In this document: positions 1 through 7,960 of the stretch, in pieces
Layout of the letters: every line of letters starts with the position of its first letter
How positions within the stretch are numbered: the first letter of the stretch is position 1
NCBI GenBank assembly: GCA_028709465.1
Contig: JAQVWY010000024.1
Span: forward strand, 1 to 32,626
Length of the DNA stretch: 32,626 nt
Direction of reading: 5' to 3'
DNA from: Tissierellia bacterium
GTDB lineage: Bacteria > Bacillota > Clostridia > Tissierellales > Sedimentibacteraceae
Program-made: the position numbers and the translations under genes
The notes under the pieces: generated by a model
The model's database searches: none
Seen by the model: the letters and a program-made list of their open reading frames with translations, nothing else
Told to the model about the DNA's origin: nothing

Positions 1-1
1 T

Positions 2-103
2 GCAATTATAAGTCAAGTTGACGATGAAAATAGAGTTTGGATTTGGTTTACAGGTACAAAATTATCCGCATTATGCAGTATTTTGTTGCCTTGGGGTTAT
101 TAA
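2..103 (+). CDS. 3' end of an unidentified late gene (partial)
   Basis: An open frame enters from the left edge and ends at TAA. It encodes 33 residues rich in aromatics, with the segment DDENRVWIWFTG and the last residues PWGY. It lies just before a terminator and in the late-gene direction, so it is probably the C-terminus of a head or connector protein. It is not in the frame needed to continue the gene cut at the right edge of the window, where a direct join would stop after six codons. I do not recognise the family. That it is coding is an inference from composition and context. Confidence 0.4.
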   Translation, partial: AIISQVDDENRVWIWFTGTKLSALCSILLPWGY

Positions 104-168
104 CATTACCACGCTATCGGTGAGCGAGAGCAATATAGTGACAAATACAAAATTACACAAAAAAAAGA

Positions 169-198
169 AGACTCCCATTAATTTAGGAGTCTTTTTTT
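169..198. terminator. Intrinsic terminator, probably bidirectional
   Basis: A 7-bp stem AGACTCC/GGAGTCT with a 10-nt loop is followed by seven T on the plus strand and preceded by an A-run that gives a U-run on the minus strand. It closes the late gene on the left and the divergent RHH gene on the right. The RHH stop codon lies inside the hairpin. Confidence 0.85.
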
Positions 199-353
199 AC
201 CTTTTTTAATCCATTAACAACTAATTCTCTAATAGCCTCATTACGATTTTTTAACTTCTGATCATGCCAATACTCTTCAATTTTTTCTATCACTTCCTTT
301 GGGAAAGTCACTAATACCTGAACATTCTTCTCTTTATCTACTGCCAAATTCAT
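183..353 (-). CDS. Ribbon-helix-helix (CopG/Arc-type) DNA-binding protein
   Basis: A 56-residue protein on the minus strand, with ATG preceded by AGGAGTG. Residues 9-20 (KNVQVLVTFPKE) fit the RHH beta strand, and the rest forms two helices ending in the pattern NEAIRELVVNGL, typical of CopG/Arc repressors. It is divergent from a tyrosine recombinase gene. The shared intergenic space holds a perfect promoter flanked by two copies of a 12-bp palindrome, so it is very likely an autoregulated repressor of that recombinase. The last codons run into the terminator hairpin. The RHH assignment is by pattern. The target is inferred from position. Confidence 0.8.
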   Translation of the reverse strand: MNLAVDKEKNVQVLVTFPKEVIEKIEEYWHDQKLKNRNEAIRELVVNGLKKVKKDS

Positions 354-369
354 CACTCCTAAAAGTATT

Positions 370-446
370 ATAAGTTATATAACTTATATTGACAAGATAC
401 AGGTATAAGTATATTATAGTTATATAACTAATATAACTTATATAAC
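370..446 (+). promoter_or_regulatory. Promoter and palindromic operators between RHH gene and recombinase
   Basis: TTGACA at 389-394 and TATTAT at 412-417 are separated by 17 bp and read toward the recombinase. The palindrome AGTTATATAACT occurs twice, at 373-384 (inside an 18-bp palindrome, 370-387) and at 418-429, exactly flanking the promoter. Further half-sites (ATATAACTTATATAAC) follow to 445. Such symmetric 12-bp elements fit binding by RHH dimers. The divergent RHH start lies at 353. Confidence 0.75.
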
Positions 447-464
447 GTGAAGGGAGAAATAATT

Positions 465-1306
465 ATGAATTTATTAGAAGCGTGGGAAATTTATTATCAG
501 GACAAGAAATTAGAAGGGTATTCAGACGTAACACTAAAGGGTTATAAATTACAAACATTATTATTGACAAGGTATTTTGAAGACAAAGACATTAACGAGA
601 TTAATATTTTTGATTTGAAACAGTATCTTACTGAAAGGGGGTTCACATTTAAAATCATCTTCTTTAGGTGCTAGAATCCGTTTTATTAGAGCTTTTTTTG
701 GATATTGTAGTAGTGAAGGATATTGTGATAAAAACCCAGCTTACAAGTTACGTGAACCTAAAAAAGGCAAAACAATTCCCAAATCTTTTAGTGAAGAAGA
801 TGTTGAAAGGTTAAGAGAAGCATGTATGAGTCCTTTGGAACACGCATTACTTTGAATTCTTATTTACATCAGGGTGCAGGGTAGATGAAGTTAAAAAATT
901 AAATAAAAATAATATAAATTGGGAAAATCGTAGTTGTATCGTTAATGGTAAAGGCGATAAAGAAAGAGAAGTATATTTCTCTGTAAAAACAAAAATTTGG
1001 TTGAAATGGTATATAGAATCTCGTAAAGATGAAGATGAAGCACTATTCGTTACGGAACGTGCACCGCATAGATTAAGCACTGATATGATTAGGTATGTAA
1101 TTAAGCGGATAGCAAGACGGGCAGGAATTAAAGAATCTGTATATCCTCATCGTGCAAGACATAACTTTGCAAACCATTTATTAAATAGAGGAGCAAGCTT
1201 AGATGAAGTCAGAGATCAGATGGGGCACTGTAAAATTGAAACAACTCGGATATACTGTCAATTATCAGGTTCTAGAAGAAAAGAAATTCATAACAGATAT
1301 TTTTAA
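465..1306 (+). pseudogene. Tyrosine recombinase (XerC/D-like), interrupted by two +1 frameshifts
   Basis: Three consecutive frames together give one ordinary integrase of about 280 residues. The start is ATG 465 after AAGGGAG. Frame one runs through an N-terminal SAM-like domain (YSDVTLKGYKLQT) to a GGGGG run at 637-641. The second frame, to TGA 853-855, contains LGARIRFIRAFFGYC and KGKTIPKSFSEEDVERLREAC. The third frame carries the catalytic domain: GCRVDE (Arg), GKGDKER (Lys), PHRARH (H-x-x-R), MGH (His) and IYCQL (Tyr). All catalytic residues are intact, so only the indels break it. Either one extra G and one extra T are assembly errors, or the gene is newly dead, or shifting is programmed; the second break is CTT TGA, the codons used by the RF2 gene. 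A terminator follows directly. Confidence 0.8.
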
Positions 1307-1315
1307 ATTAATACT

Positions 1316-1338
1316 GCCACCTTACGAGGTGGTTTTTT
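1316..1338 (+). terminator. Intrinsic terminator after the recombinase cassette
   Basis: CCACCT/AGGTGG stem with loop TACG followed by six T. With the terminator at 169-198 it isolates the RHH-recombinase cassette from the surrounding late operon. That is the arrangement of a 'moron' with its own promoter. Confidence 0.85.
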
Positions 1339-1356
1339 AATGGAAGGAGAGATGAT

Positions 1357-1881
1357 ATGGCAATACTTGCAGATATAAAACCCTATCTACGAATAGGGAC
1401 AGCAAATACAGCTTATGACAATGAAATAACCGATTTAATTAATGCGGCAATCGCTGATTTAAAATTGTCTGGAGTGACAGCGGAAAGTGCAGTAGATACC
1501 GATCCACTTATCAAACGAGCAATTGCGGTTTATGTAAAAGCAAATTTTGGGTGGAATAATCCAGACAGTGAGAAATTACAGGAAACCTATAAAATGCTAA
1601 AAAATCACTTAACTTTATCAGCAGATTATTCCCGATTTGAGATAACATTTACAGTCAAAGATTCAATTACTGCTGTTGCCATTCGCGGAGCTAAAGTGAT
1701 TTTTAATGGTGAAACCAAGTATACCGGAGTAGATGGAAAAGCTATTTTTTATACTTTAGTTGGCACTAATTACGAATATGAAGTTACAGCCGATGATTAT
1801 ATTGCTGACGATGATGATTTAAACTGGATTGATGTAACAACTACTGCCGTAGCAATAGCAATTAATCTTGTAGCAGTTTAG
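1357..1881 (+). CDS. Head-tail connector (HK97 gp6-like) with C-terminal beta-sandwich domain
   Basis: 174 residues, ATG preceded by GGAAGGAGAGATG. Residues 1-90 are the helical connector type (MAILADIKPYLRIG, DNEITDLINAAIADLK, DPLIKRAIAVYVKANFGW), which attaches below the portal and forms the first ring of the neck. Normal gp6-like proteins stop near 100 residues. Here residues 95-174 add a domain with FTVKDSITAVAIRGAKV, a Gly-rich turn and YEYEVTADDYI, resembling carboxypeptidase-regulatory or Ig-like beta sandwiches that decorate phage surfaces. It is the first gene of the connector-tail cluster. The connector role is fairly sure. The role of the added domain is unknown. Confidence 0.75.
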   Translation: MAILADIKPYLRIGTANTAYDNEITDLINAAIADLKLSGVTAESAVDTDPLIKRAIAVYVKANFGWNNPDSEKLQETYKMLKNHLTLSADYSRFEITFTVKDSITAVAIRGAKVIFNGETKYTGVDGKAIFYTLVGTNYEYEVTADDYIADDDDLNWIDVTTTAVAIAINLVAV

Positions 1882-1892
1882 GCGGTGACAAT

Positions 1893-2201
1893 ATGTTAAG
1901 CAATGCGGTGATTAAGTTAATTACCAATACGGAAACAATAAATGGTTTGGGTGATACAGTTAAATCTTCTTCATATAAAACAGTCTATGCTGATGAACTA
2001 TCTATTGGACAAAATGAATTTTATCAAGCAAATGCTAATGGTTTAAGACCTGAATTAAAATTTGAAATCTTCTCAGCAGAATATGCAAGCGAATCAGAAC
2101 TTGAATATGATGCAAAGACATACACCATTATTCGCACGTACAAAAAAGGATTAGATAGAATTGAATTAACTTGCCAAGGCATTGTCAATGGGGTGGTATG
2201 A
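1893..2201 (+). CDS. Head closure / head-tail adaptor protein
   Basis: 102 residues, ATG after GGCGGTG. Length, position between the gp6-like connector and the gp10-like protein, and the beta-rich pattern (KTVYADELSIGQNEFYQANANGL, then TYTIIRTYKKGLDRIELTC) fit the head-tail adaptor family (SPP1 gp16 / Phage_H_T_join) that closes the DNA channel after packaging. Its stop overlaps the next start in ATGA, suggesting coupled translation. The assignment is by pattern and position. Confidence 0.7.
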   Translation: MLSNAVIKLITNTETINGLGDTVKSSSYKTVYADELSIGQNEFYQANANGLRPELKFEIFSAEYASESELEYDAKTYTIIRTYKKGLDRIELTCQGIVNGVV

Positions 2202-2620
2202 TGGCTTTTACTTATGAGTCTAATGCCAAAGAAATTAAGTATGTTATGACAGAACTTGAGAGAGCAGCATTAAAAGAAGCCGCAAAATTATTAAGAAAGA
2301 AAGTTAAAAGCACTGTCCCAGTTGATGAAGGGGTGCTTAAAAAGAATATAGGTACATGGGTTAAGAAAACAGATGGATCTATGCAAATAGGAGTGTATAC
2401 CAAAGAAAGAGCTAAAAGAAAAAAATATGTTTATGCCTATCATGCTCATTTAGTCTATTTTGGTACTAAAAAAACTAAAGCAATTCCATTTTTACGTGAT
2501 CCTATTATGGCTAATATTGATCAAATTGTTGCAATACAAACTAAATATTTAAAAGCAATTGAAGATGAAAATCGAGCTAAAGGATTAATTAACCAAAAGG
2601 AGGAGATTGCCGATGATTAA
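2198..2620 (+). CDS. HK97 gp10-like tail component / tail completion protein
   Basis: About 140 residues. ATG at 2198 overlaps the previous stop, and a second ATG at 2201 is better spaced from GGGGTGG. It begins MMAFTYESNAKEI and has the basic segment EAAKLLRKKVKSTVPVDEGVLKKNI, followed by YAYHAHLVYFGTKKTKAIPFLRDP. The latter is the hallmark 'V..GT....PFLRPA' pattern of HK97 gp10-family proteins. The family acts in joining head and tail. The following gene starts inside its last codons. Confidence 0.75.
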   Translation: MMAFTYESNAKEIKYVMTELERAALKEAAKLLRKKVKSTVPVDEGVLKKNIGTWVKKTDGSMQIGVYTKERAKRKKYVYAYHAHLVYFGTKKTKAIPFLRDPIMANIDQIVAIQTKYLKAIEDENRAKGLINQKEEIADD

Positions 2621-2984
2621 ATTACGAACTGCTTTACAATCATTTCTGGTATCAAAACATGCAAGAACTTACTTTCAATCTGCTCCTGAAGATGCTACAT
2701 ATCCTTATATTGTTTATGATTTACCTGATATCTTAGACGATGGAGAATATCAGGAACAAACATTGGTAGAAATTGATGGGTGGGATAATCCTACAAATGG
2801 TGATTCAACTGCCCTTGAAAATCTGATGACTACCATCAACACAATAAACAAAACCGTTTTAACAGCTGATGATATGGCGGCTGTTTTTTATTTAGAGAGT
2901 AAGTTACCTATTGTTGATGAAGATCCACGAATTAAACGCCGCAAAAATATTTATTTATTGAAAATTTATAACAGAGGAGAGTGA
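2613..2984 (+). CDS. Tail terminator-like protein
   Basis: 123 residues. ATG 2613 has a strong AAAGGAGGAG eight bases upstream. The pattern MIKLRTALQSFLVSKH, YPYIVYDLPD, YQEQTLVEIDGWDNP and a final beta strand (NIYLLKIYNR) fits the small tail-terminator/completion proteins found just before the major tail protein, which cap the tail tube at the head end. Translation is coupled to the preceding gene by overlap. Confidence 0.65.
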   Translation: MIKLRTALQSFLVSKHARTYFQSAPEDATYPYIVYDLPDILDDGEYQEQTLVEIDGWDNPTNGDSTALENLMTTINTINKTVLTADDMAAVFYLESKLPIVDEDPRIKRRKNIYLLKIYNRGE

Positions 2985-2992
2985 AATATAAT

Positions 2993-3850
2993 ATGAGTTT
3001 AACGTCAACTCAAATCGAAAATATCCAGATTGATTACGGTATTGTATATGTTAATTTCGGTGAAATAGGTGAAGCACTTCTTGGCCCAAGTAGAGGTGGA
3101 GGAACATTTGATGTTAAAGCAAGTCGCAGAGATATTGAATTTGATGGAATGAAAGGTAAATCTAAAGGTATGCAGGTAATTGATGATATTAACGCAACAT
3201 TGAGCGTTACTATCCTTGATACCACTATGGATACATTAGCTATGGTAATGCCTTTTGCAACTCTGTCTGCTGGAGTATTAACTTGCGAAGTAGGAGCTAT
3301 TGGGGTTATTCCTGATGCAGACTATCTATCGAATGTGACTATGTTTGCAAAAACAATTAGCGGTCAGTATAAAAAGATCACATTATATAATGCGATGAAT
3401 GAAAAAGATTTTTCTTTAGCTGCAACTCCAAAATCTGAAGGTGAGATTGGTCTTGAAATAGCCGCTCATTGGAATCCAACAGATGATACTGCGGATTTAT
3501 ATAAAATTGAAGATGTCGCTAGTATCGGTGGTGATACTACTCCTCCTACTGTAGTTACTGTACCTGCGGATACAGATACTGGAGTAGTTATAAGTTCTAA
3601 TTTAACCGCAACCTTTAATGAAGACATAAAAGCGGCTGATATTAATAGTAATAATTTAATTCTCATAAAAGCCGCTGACGGTACAATAGTTGCTGGGACT
3701 CTAAGTTATGTAGCCGCTACAAAAGTTGCTACTTTTAATCCAAATTCTGACTTGGGAGCAAACACGCCTTACATCTGGCTTATTTCCAACGTGCGTGATA
3801 TAGCCGGTAATAAGATGACTCCGGTTGCTGTCAACTTTACTACAGCTTAA
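2993..3850 (+). CDS. Major tail tube protein with C-terminal bacterial Ig-like domain
   Basis: 285 residues from ATG 2993. GTG 2981 is too close to the ribosome site GAGGAGA. Residues 1-170 are the tube protein (FGEIGEALLGPSRGGGTFDVKASRRDIEFDGMKGKSKG, written here in part), typical of siphovirus tail tubes that polymerise around the tape measure. From about residue 186 (TTPPTVVTVPADTD) to the end lies an SbsA/Big_5-type Ig-like domain: sentence-like elements SSNLTATFNEDI, FNPNSDLGANTPY and VRDIAGNKM. Such domains project from the tail surface and are thought to help bind carbohydrate or cell surfaces. A hairpin terminator follows, as is usual after a highly expressed tail gene. Confidence 0.85.
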   Translation: MSLTSTQIENIQIDYGIVYVNFGEIGEALLGPSRGGGTFDVKASRRDIEFDGMKGKSKGMQVIDDINATLSVTILDTTMDTLAMVMPFATLSAGVLTCEVGAIGVIPDADYLSNVTMFAKTISGQYKKITLYNAMNEKDFSLAATPKSEGEIGLEIAAHWNPTDDTADLYKIEDVASIGGDTTPPTVVTVPADTDTGVVISSNLTATFNEDIKAADINSNNLILIKAADGTIVAGTLSYVAATKVATFNPNSDLGANTPYIWLISNVRDIAGNKMTPVAVNFTTA

Positions 3851-3867
3851 TTTAGGGTTTATTTATT

Positions 3868-3904
3868 AAAGGGAGAGGGGTTTCCTCCTACCTCTCTTCC
3901 TTTG
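3868..3904 (+). terminator. Partial terminator after the major tail gene
   Basis: AAAGG-GAGAGG pairs with CCTCTC-TT-CCTTT (11 bp with a 2-nt bulge) around a 12-nt loop. The downstream tract is only weakly T-rich. It probably reduces readthrough into the chaperone genes, so that tube protein is made in excess. Confidence 0.55.
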
Positions 3905-3976
3905 CCCATTAATAGGAGGGAAAATAAAAAAATGATTTTTAATATTAAAAATGAAAATGGAGTAGGAGGAATTTTG

Positions 3977-4255
3977 ATGTTAACAATAGGAACTGGAATT
4001 AAATTGTCTGCGATAATCGACAAAATGGAATTGAAAATAGATAACCCCGAAGGTACAAGAGCAGAAGTAGGGGCAGAATTTATAATAAAAGTGGTTTCAA
4101 AAGCCCATAAAGCTGAAGCTGAAATATATAGTTTGGTAGCGGAGGTGAAGGGTTGCTCAATTCAAGATGCTCCAAAAGTTGATTTAATGGAGTTTATAGG
4201 TGAATTGTCAGGTAATCCGGATGTCGCAAATTTTTTAAAATCTGCGGTAAAGTAA
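3977..4255 (+). CDS. Tail assembly chaperone, short form (gpG-like)
   Basis: 92 residues from ATG 3977, which has AGGAGG eight bases upstream. An in-frame ATG at 3932 after TAGGAGGG is a possible longer start. The protein begins MLTIGTGIKLSAIIDKMEL and is acidic and helical toward its end (VDLMEFIGELSGNPDVANFLKS). It lies between the tube and tape-measure genes, the fixed place of the lambda gpG-type chaperone that coats the tape measure during tail assembly. Near its end tandem slippery heptamers let a fraction of ribosomes enter the -1 frame and make the G-T fusion. Confidence 0.75.
   Translation: MLTIGTGIKLSAIIDKMELKIDNPEGTRAEVGAEFIIKVVSKAHKAEAEIYSLVAEVKGCSIQDAPKVDLMEFIGELSGNPDVANFLKSAVK
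4231..4240 (+). promoter_or_regulatory. Programmed -1 frameshift site (slippery sequence) in the tail chaperone
   Basis: In the chaperone frame the bases read T TTT TTA AAA, so both T-TTT-TTA (4231-4237) and T-TTA-AAA (4234-4240) are classic X-XXY-YYZ slippery heptamers. They lie five codons before the zero-frame stop. The -1 frame is open from here through 4554. Conserved -1 shifting at this gene is known in most siphoviruses. Confidence 0.85.
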
Positions 4256-4554
4256 AAACACCGCGAATAGTTGAACTACTGTCAAAAACATATGATCTTA
4301 AAGTGATTATAGACCTGCCAATATCAGCATTGGCAGGTTTTTTGAATTATGCAATAGAGCAAGAAAGTGAAAAAATAACCTGGAATCTTTGGAAAACACT
4401 TTATCCGCAAATGAGTATGGGAATTATTAAGTTTATTAAATTTGAAGATTTTAAAAAGCAATTATTAAATCCTGTTTATAAATACAGCCAAAAAACTAAA
4501 GCAGAGATTGTAGATGAAATGATAGGTATAGTAGAAACTTGCCGAGGGAGGTGA
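4241..4554 (+). CDS. Tail assembly chaperone, -1 frameshift extension (T part of gpG-T)
   Basis: Read in the -1 frame from the slippery site, the sequence continues without a stop (ICGKVKTPRIVELLSKTYD, then DLPISALAGFLNYAIEQ) for about 104 residues to TGA 4552-4554. An internal GTG at 4303 has no ribosome site, so the region is best read as the C-terminal T domain joined to the upstream chaperone. In lambda the T domain recruits tube protein to the tape measure. The reading rests on the slippery sequence, the open frame and the gene order. Confidence 0.75.
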
Positions 4555-4558
4555 TACC

Positions 4559-6148
4559 GTGGAAATATTTAAGCTTTGGGGAAGTGTCTTTGTTGATAAT
4601 GAGAAAGCTAATAAAGCCATAGATGAAACAGATAAAAAAGGAAAAGGTCTATCTAATAGTTTTGAAAAGATGGGTGGAGTTGTAAAAGGGGCAGGAGAAA
4701 AGATGTCTGCTTTTGTATCAGCTCCCATAATCGGTGGTGTTGTAGCACTAACACAAGGAACAAAAGAATTAAGAGGAGATTTAGCCACTCTCTCCACTAA
4801 TGCAGGGATTGCTGGGCAGGATATGGGTATTTTAAACGATGCAATGGTAAAACTGTATGCTGTAACTGGTGAAACTGATTCCAATGTTGAGGGTTTATCT
4901 GAATTAATGGCTACAGGTTTTAGAGATGAACAATTAAGTACTTTGCTTGATTCCTTGTATGGTGCAAGTATTAAGTTTAAAGACACGATGAAGTTTGAGG
5001 GGATTTCTGATGGTTTACAAGAAACATTGGCAACAGGTGCGGCAATAGGACCGTTTGGCGAGTTGTTAGAACGCTCAGGAATTGCTTTAGATGGATTTAA
5101 TGAAGGATTAACTGAAGCTATTAAAAACGGTAATGAGGAGCAATATGTACTTGATGTATTAGCAAAGACCGGATTATCGGATACATATAATGCTTATCGC
5201 CAAAACAATGAGGAAATGGTAAAAGCAGAAGAAGCTAACTTCCGTATGCAACAGTCGATGGCAAAATTAGGAGCAACTATTGAACCTATTTTAACGCCAA
5301 TAATTAATGGTTTTACTAATCTTGTTACAAAATTTAATCAATTAGATCCTGCAAGTCAAAAGGTCATTTTAATAGTTGTTGGTATAGTGGCAGCATTAGG
5401 CCCATTGCTTTTAGTTTTAGGAAGTTTAATGACTGTTTTACCTATGCTTGGAGCGGCATTCGCAGTAATTACACTACCTATCGCTGGAGTAGTAGCTGGA
5501 ATTGTGGCTTTGATAGCAATAGGTGTGGCACTGTATAAAAATTGGGATGAGATATCAGCCTTTGCAGGTGAGATGTGGGGCAATTTAGAAACAGGATGGA
5601 GTGAAGGAACTAAATCCCTTAAAACCGCATGGGCTAATATGGGTACTGATATTAAAAGTGCATGGCAGGGTTTATGGTCAGATGTAAAAACTGAGTATGA
5701 TGGAGCGGAACTAAACCTACAAACAGTCTCAAACAGGATTGTAACATGGGTTACAACTAAGTTTACAACTTTTCAAACTGGATTCTTAGGTATTTGGAGT
5801 GCTATTACAGGCGGTATAAAGGGTTATGCAAATAATATCATTACATATGTTAATGGGATTATTGACGCTTTGAATACTATTCAAGTAGATATTCCAGAAT
5901 GGGTTCCTGGTTTTGGTGGTGAAAGCTTTGGTATTGATATTTCTAATGTTCCCTATTTAGCTAAAGGTGGTATAGTAACTAGCCCAACATTAGCTATGAT
6001 TGGTGAAGCTGGCCCGGAAGCGGTAATACCTTTAAACAAAAATGGAACAGGAACCACAATAGGTGATATTTATATCTATGGTTCTAATGCTGATGAAATA
6101 TGGGAGAAATTTGAACGTAAATTAAACCGTTTGGGGGTGAAACTGTGA
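4559..6148 (+). CDS. Tail tape measure protein
   Basis: 529 residues, GTG start after GGGAGGTGATACC. The N-terminal segment DNEKANKAIDETDKKGKGL and helical repeats are typical. Residues 270-325 form two or three strongly hydrophobic stretches (VILIVVGIVAALGPLLLVLG, then LPIAGVVAGIVALIAIGVAL), as in tape-measure proteins that enter the host membrane. The C-terminus has the family signature LAKGGIVTSP and GEAGPEAVIPL. By the usual rule of about 1.5 angstrom per residue the tail would be about 80 nm, a short siphovirus tail. The stop overlaps the GTG of the next gene. Confidence 0.92.
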   Translation: MEIFKLWGSVFVDNEKANKAIDETDKKGKGLSNSFEKMGGVVKGAGEKMSAFVSAPIIGGVVALTQGTKELRGDLATLSTNAGIAGQDMGILNDAMVKLYAVTGETDSNVEGLSELMATGFRDEQLSTLLDSLYGASIKFKDTMKFEGISDGLQETLATGAAIGPFGELLERSGIALDGFNEGLTEAIKNGNEEQYVLDVLAKTGLSDTYNAYRQNNEEMVKAEEANFRMQQSMAKLGATIEPILTPIINGFTNLVTKFNQLDPASQKVILIVVGIVAALGPLLLVLGSLMTVLPMLGAAFAVITLPIAGVVAGIVALIAIGVALYKNWDEISAFAGEMWGNLETGWSEGTKSLKTAWANMGTDIKSAWQGLWSDVKTEYDGAELNLQTVSNRIVTWVTTKFTTFQTGFLGIWSAITGGIKGYANNIITYVNGIIDALNTIQVDIPEWVPGFGGESFGIDISNVPYLAKGGIVTSPTLAMIGEAGPEAVIPLNKNGTGTTIGDIYIYGSNADEIWEKFERKLNRLGVKL

Positions 6149-7548
6149 GTTACACTCTAACGGTTGCTGGAACTTCAAAGCGTGTTTGGAAAGATAGTTT
6201 AAAAATAGAGAAAGCACTGACATATGAAATTGATACTCTAAGTGCAAGAATAATAACAACCACTAAACCCAGTGAAGGTGAAGAAGTTATTGTAACCGAT
6301 TCTACACTGGGTATTTTATTTGGTGGAATTATTGTTAAGGTAAAATTGGTCGATAAAATTATGCAGGTATGGGAAATTGACTGTGATGATTACACTGCAT
6401 TAGTTGATCGTAAATTAGTGGTTGAAGAATATACTAATCAATCAGCCAGCACAATATTTTCTGATATCATCAGCAAGTATTGCACAGTAGATTTATTAGA
6501 TAGTGTAACCACAGGGGCACCAACAGTTGAATATATGATGTTTAATTATTTGAGTCCAAGCAAATGCTTTAAAAAGTTATGTGATTATGTGGGATGGCAA
6601 TGGTATATCGATGAAACCAAACATATTAAATTCTTCGATGCCGCTAGTTTGTTAACTCCTACACCACTGGATTTAACAACAACTACAGTTAATAAATGGA
6701 ATGATTTTAATTACAGCGTTGATATGCTTAATCTTCGCAATAGAGTATTTGTTATTGGTGGGACTATGTTGTCTGATAACCAAACAATTGAATGGAAAGC
6801 AGATGGAGTGGCTACAACATGGACATTACCATGGAAACCGCATGATATTTCTCTACAAGTTGGTGGGATTGTTAAGACTGTAGGAATAGAGAATCTACAC
6901 GATGAAACATTTTATGATTACATGCTCAACTTTCAAGAAAAATATATTCGTTGCTCTTCTATTACTACTGCTCCAACGTCTGGATTAACCATGAGTCTGA
7001 CTGCTAAACAAGATATAGATGTAATTACTATAGCAGAAGATATTAATTCACAACTAACACTAAAAGCTGTACAGGGTGGAGATGGGGTATACGAACATAG
7101 TATAACTGATAATAGCATTACCACAATAGAAGCAGCAGAAGCATTAGGTCAAAAAGATATCAGAGATAATGGCAATCCAAAAGTTAAAGGATCAATTACT
7201 ACACTAGAATCAGGTTGGGAACCAGGACAGATATTAAATGTGAATCTACCAGATCGGGGAGTAGTTAATACCCATATGGTACAATCAGTAATCTTATTAT
7301 ATAAAACCAGATGGTATTGGGAAATTGAGTTTGGTGGACGGTTATATGGTATACCTGATTTCTTACAGGCTCTAGTTTCTACTCAGCAAAATTCAGAATC
7401 AGTACAAACAAGCATACTGCAAAAATATATTTATGGTTCAGAGTCAATATTATTATCAGACGAATTAATTATGACTGCAAAAACTTTACCTTTTATTTGC
7501 GGTGATGCAGATGCAATATGCGGTCTAGTGGAGGTGTCTAATGGATAA
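6145..7548 (+). CDS. Tail hub / baseplate protein (tail-associated, gp27-like)
   Basis: 467 residues from GTG 6145, overlapping the tape-measure stop. The pattern WKDSLKIEKALTYEIDTLSARI, EVIVTDSTLGILFGGIIVKVK, WEIDCDDYTALVDRKLV and GWQWYIDETKHIKFFD matches siphovirus hub proteins of the late-control-D/gp27 fold, which close the tail tube tip. There is no peptidase signature at the C-terminus, unlike longer Tal proteins. It follows the tape measure directly, as hub genes do; no separate distal-tail gene is seen between them. Confidence 0.65.
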   Translation: MSYTLTVAGTSKRVWKDSLKIEKALTYEIDTLSARIITTTKPSEGEEVIVTDSTLGILFGGIIVKVKLVDKIMQVWEIDCDDYTALVDRKLVVEEYTNQSASTIFSDIISKYCTVDLLDSVTTGAPTVEYMMFNYLSPSKCFKKLCDYVGWQWYIDETKHIKFFDAASLLTPTPLDLTTTTVNKWNDFNYSVDMLNLRNRVFVIGGTMLSDNQTIEWKADGVATTWTLPWKPHDISLQVGGIVKTVGIENLHDETFYDYMLNFQEKYIRCSSITTAPTSGLTMSLTAKQDIDVITIAEDINSQLTLKAVQGGDGVYEHSITDNSITTIEAAEALGQKDIRDNGNPKVKGSITTLESGWEPGQILNVNLPDRGVVNTHMVQSVILLYKTRWYWEIEFGGRLYGIPDFLQALVSTQQNSESVQTSILQKYIYGSESILLSDELIMTAKTLPFICGDADAICGLVEVSNG

Positions 7549-7945
7549 TATAAAAATCATAGGTGAATGGTATTTTGAACATGACGGCATCCGGGAGGGG
7601 CCGTTTTTTAATTTCATAACAACTGATGGATTGGCTCAAATAGCAGAATTACTAAAAGGTGCATCATCACCATATTTAGTGGTTGGTGACGATACAACTA
7701 GCGGTGAAACAATTACCGAGATATTTAGAAAAGCAGTATCAACAGTTACTAGAACAGGAAATATGGTTAGGTTTAGAACACAATTATTAACTTCCGAATG
7801 TAATGGAAATCACAACAAATGGTGTATTTATTTAAACGGAAGTGCAACTGCTGGTACTGGTACAATGTTTAATCTTTTATTGCAGTCATGGACTAAAACA
7901 GTAAATACCACTCTAACAGTTGAGTGCAAAATCATAGTGAGTTAA
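7541..7945 (+). CDS. Unidentified tail-tip structural protein
   Basis: 134 residues, ATG after GTGGAGGTG, overlapping the hub gene by eight bases. It begins MDNIKIIGEWYFEHDGIREGP and is rich in Thr, Gly and beta-strand patterns (YLVVGDDTTSGETITEIFRKAV). The start with GEW..EH resembles small tail proteins that sit between hub and fibres in phages of Bacillota. No enzymatic motif is seen. A tail-tip role is inferred from position alone. Confidence 0.55.
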   Translation: MDNIKIIGEWYFEHDGIREGPFFNFITTDGLAQIAELLKGASSPYLVVGDDTTSGETITEIFRKAVSTVTRTGNMVRFRTQLLTSECNGNHNKWCIYLNGSATAGTGTMFNLLLQSWTKTVNTTLTVECKIIVS

Positions 7946-7960
7946 AAGGGGGATAAACTA

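Noticed and set aside
18-209. 63-codon plus-strand frame at the left end
   Set aside because: It runs through a terminator hairpin and over the minus-strand RHH gene. It has no ribosome site and low-complexity Lys-rich codons at its end.
4465-4986. 173-codon minus-strand frame across the tape-measure start
   Set aside because: It is a shadow of the tape-measure coding frame, without a ribosome site and against the direction of the late operon.
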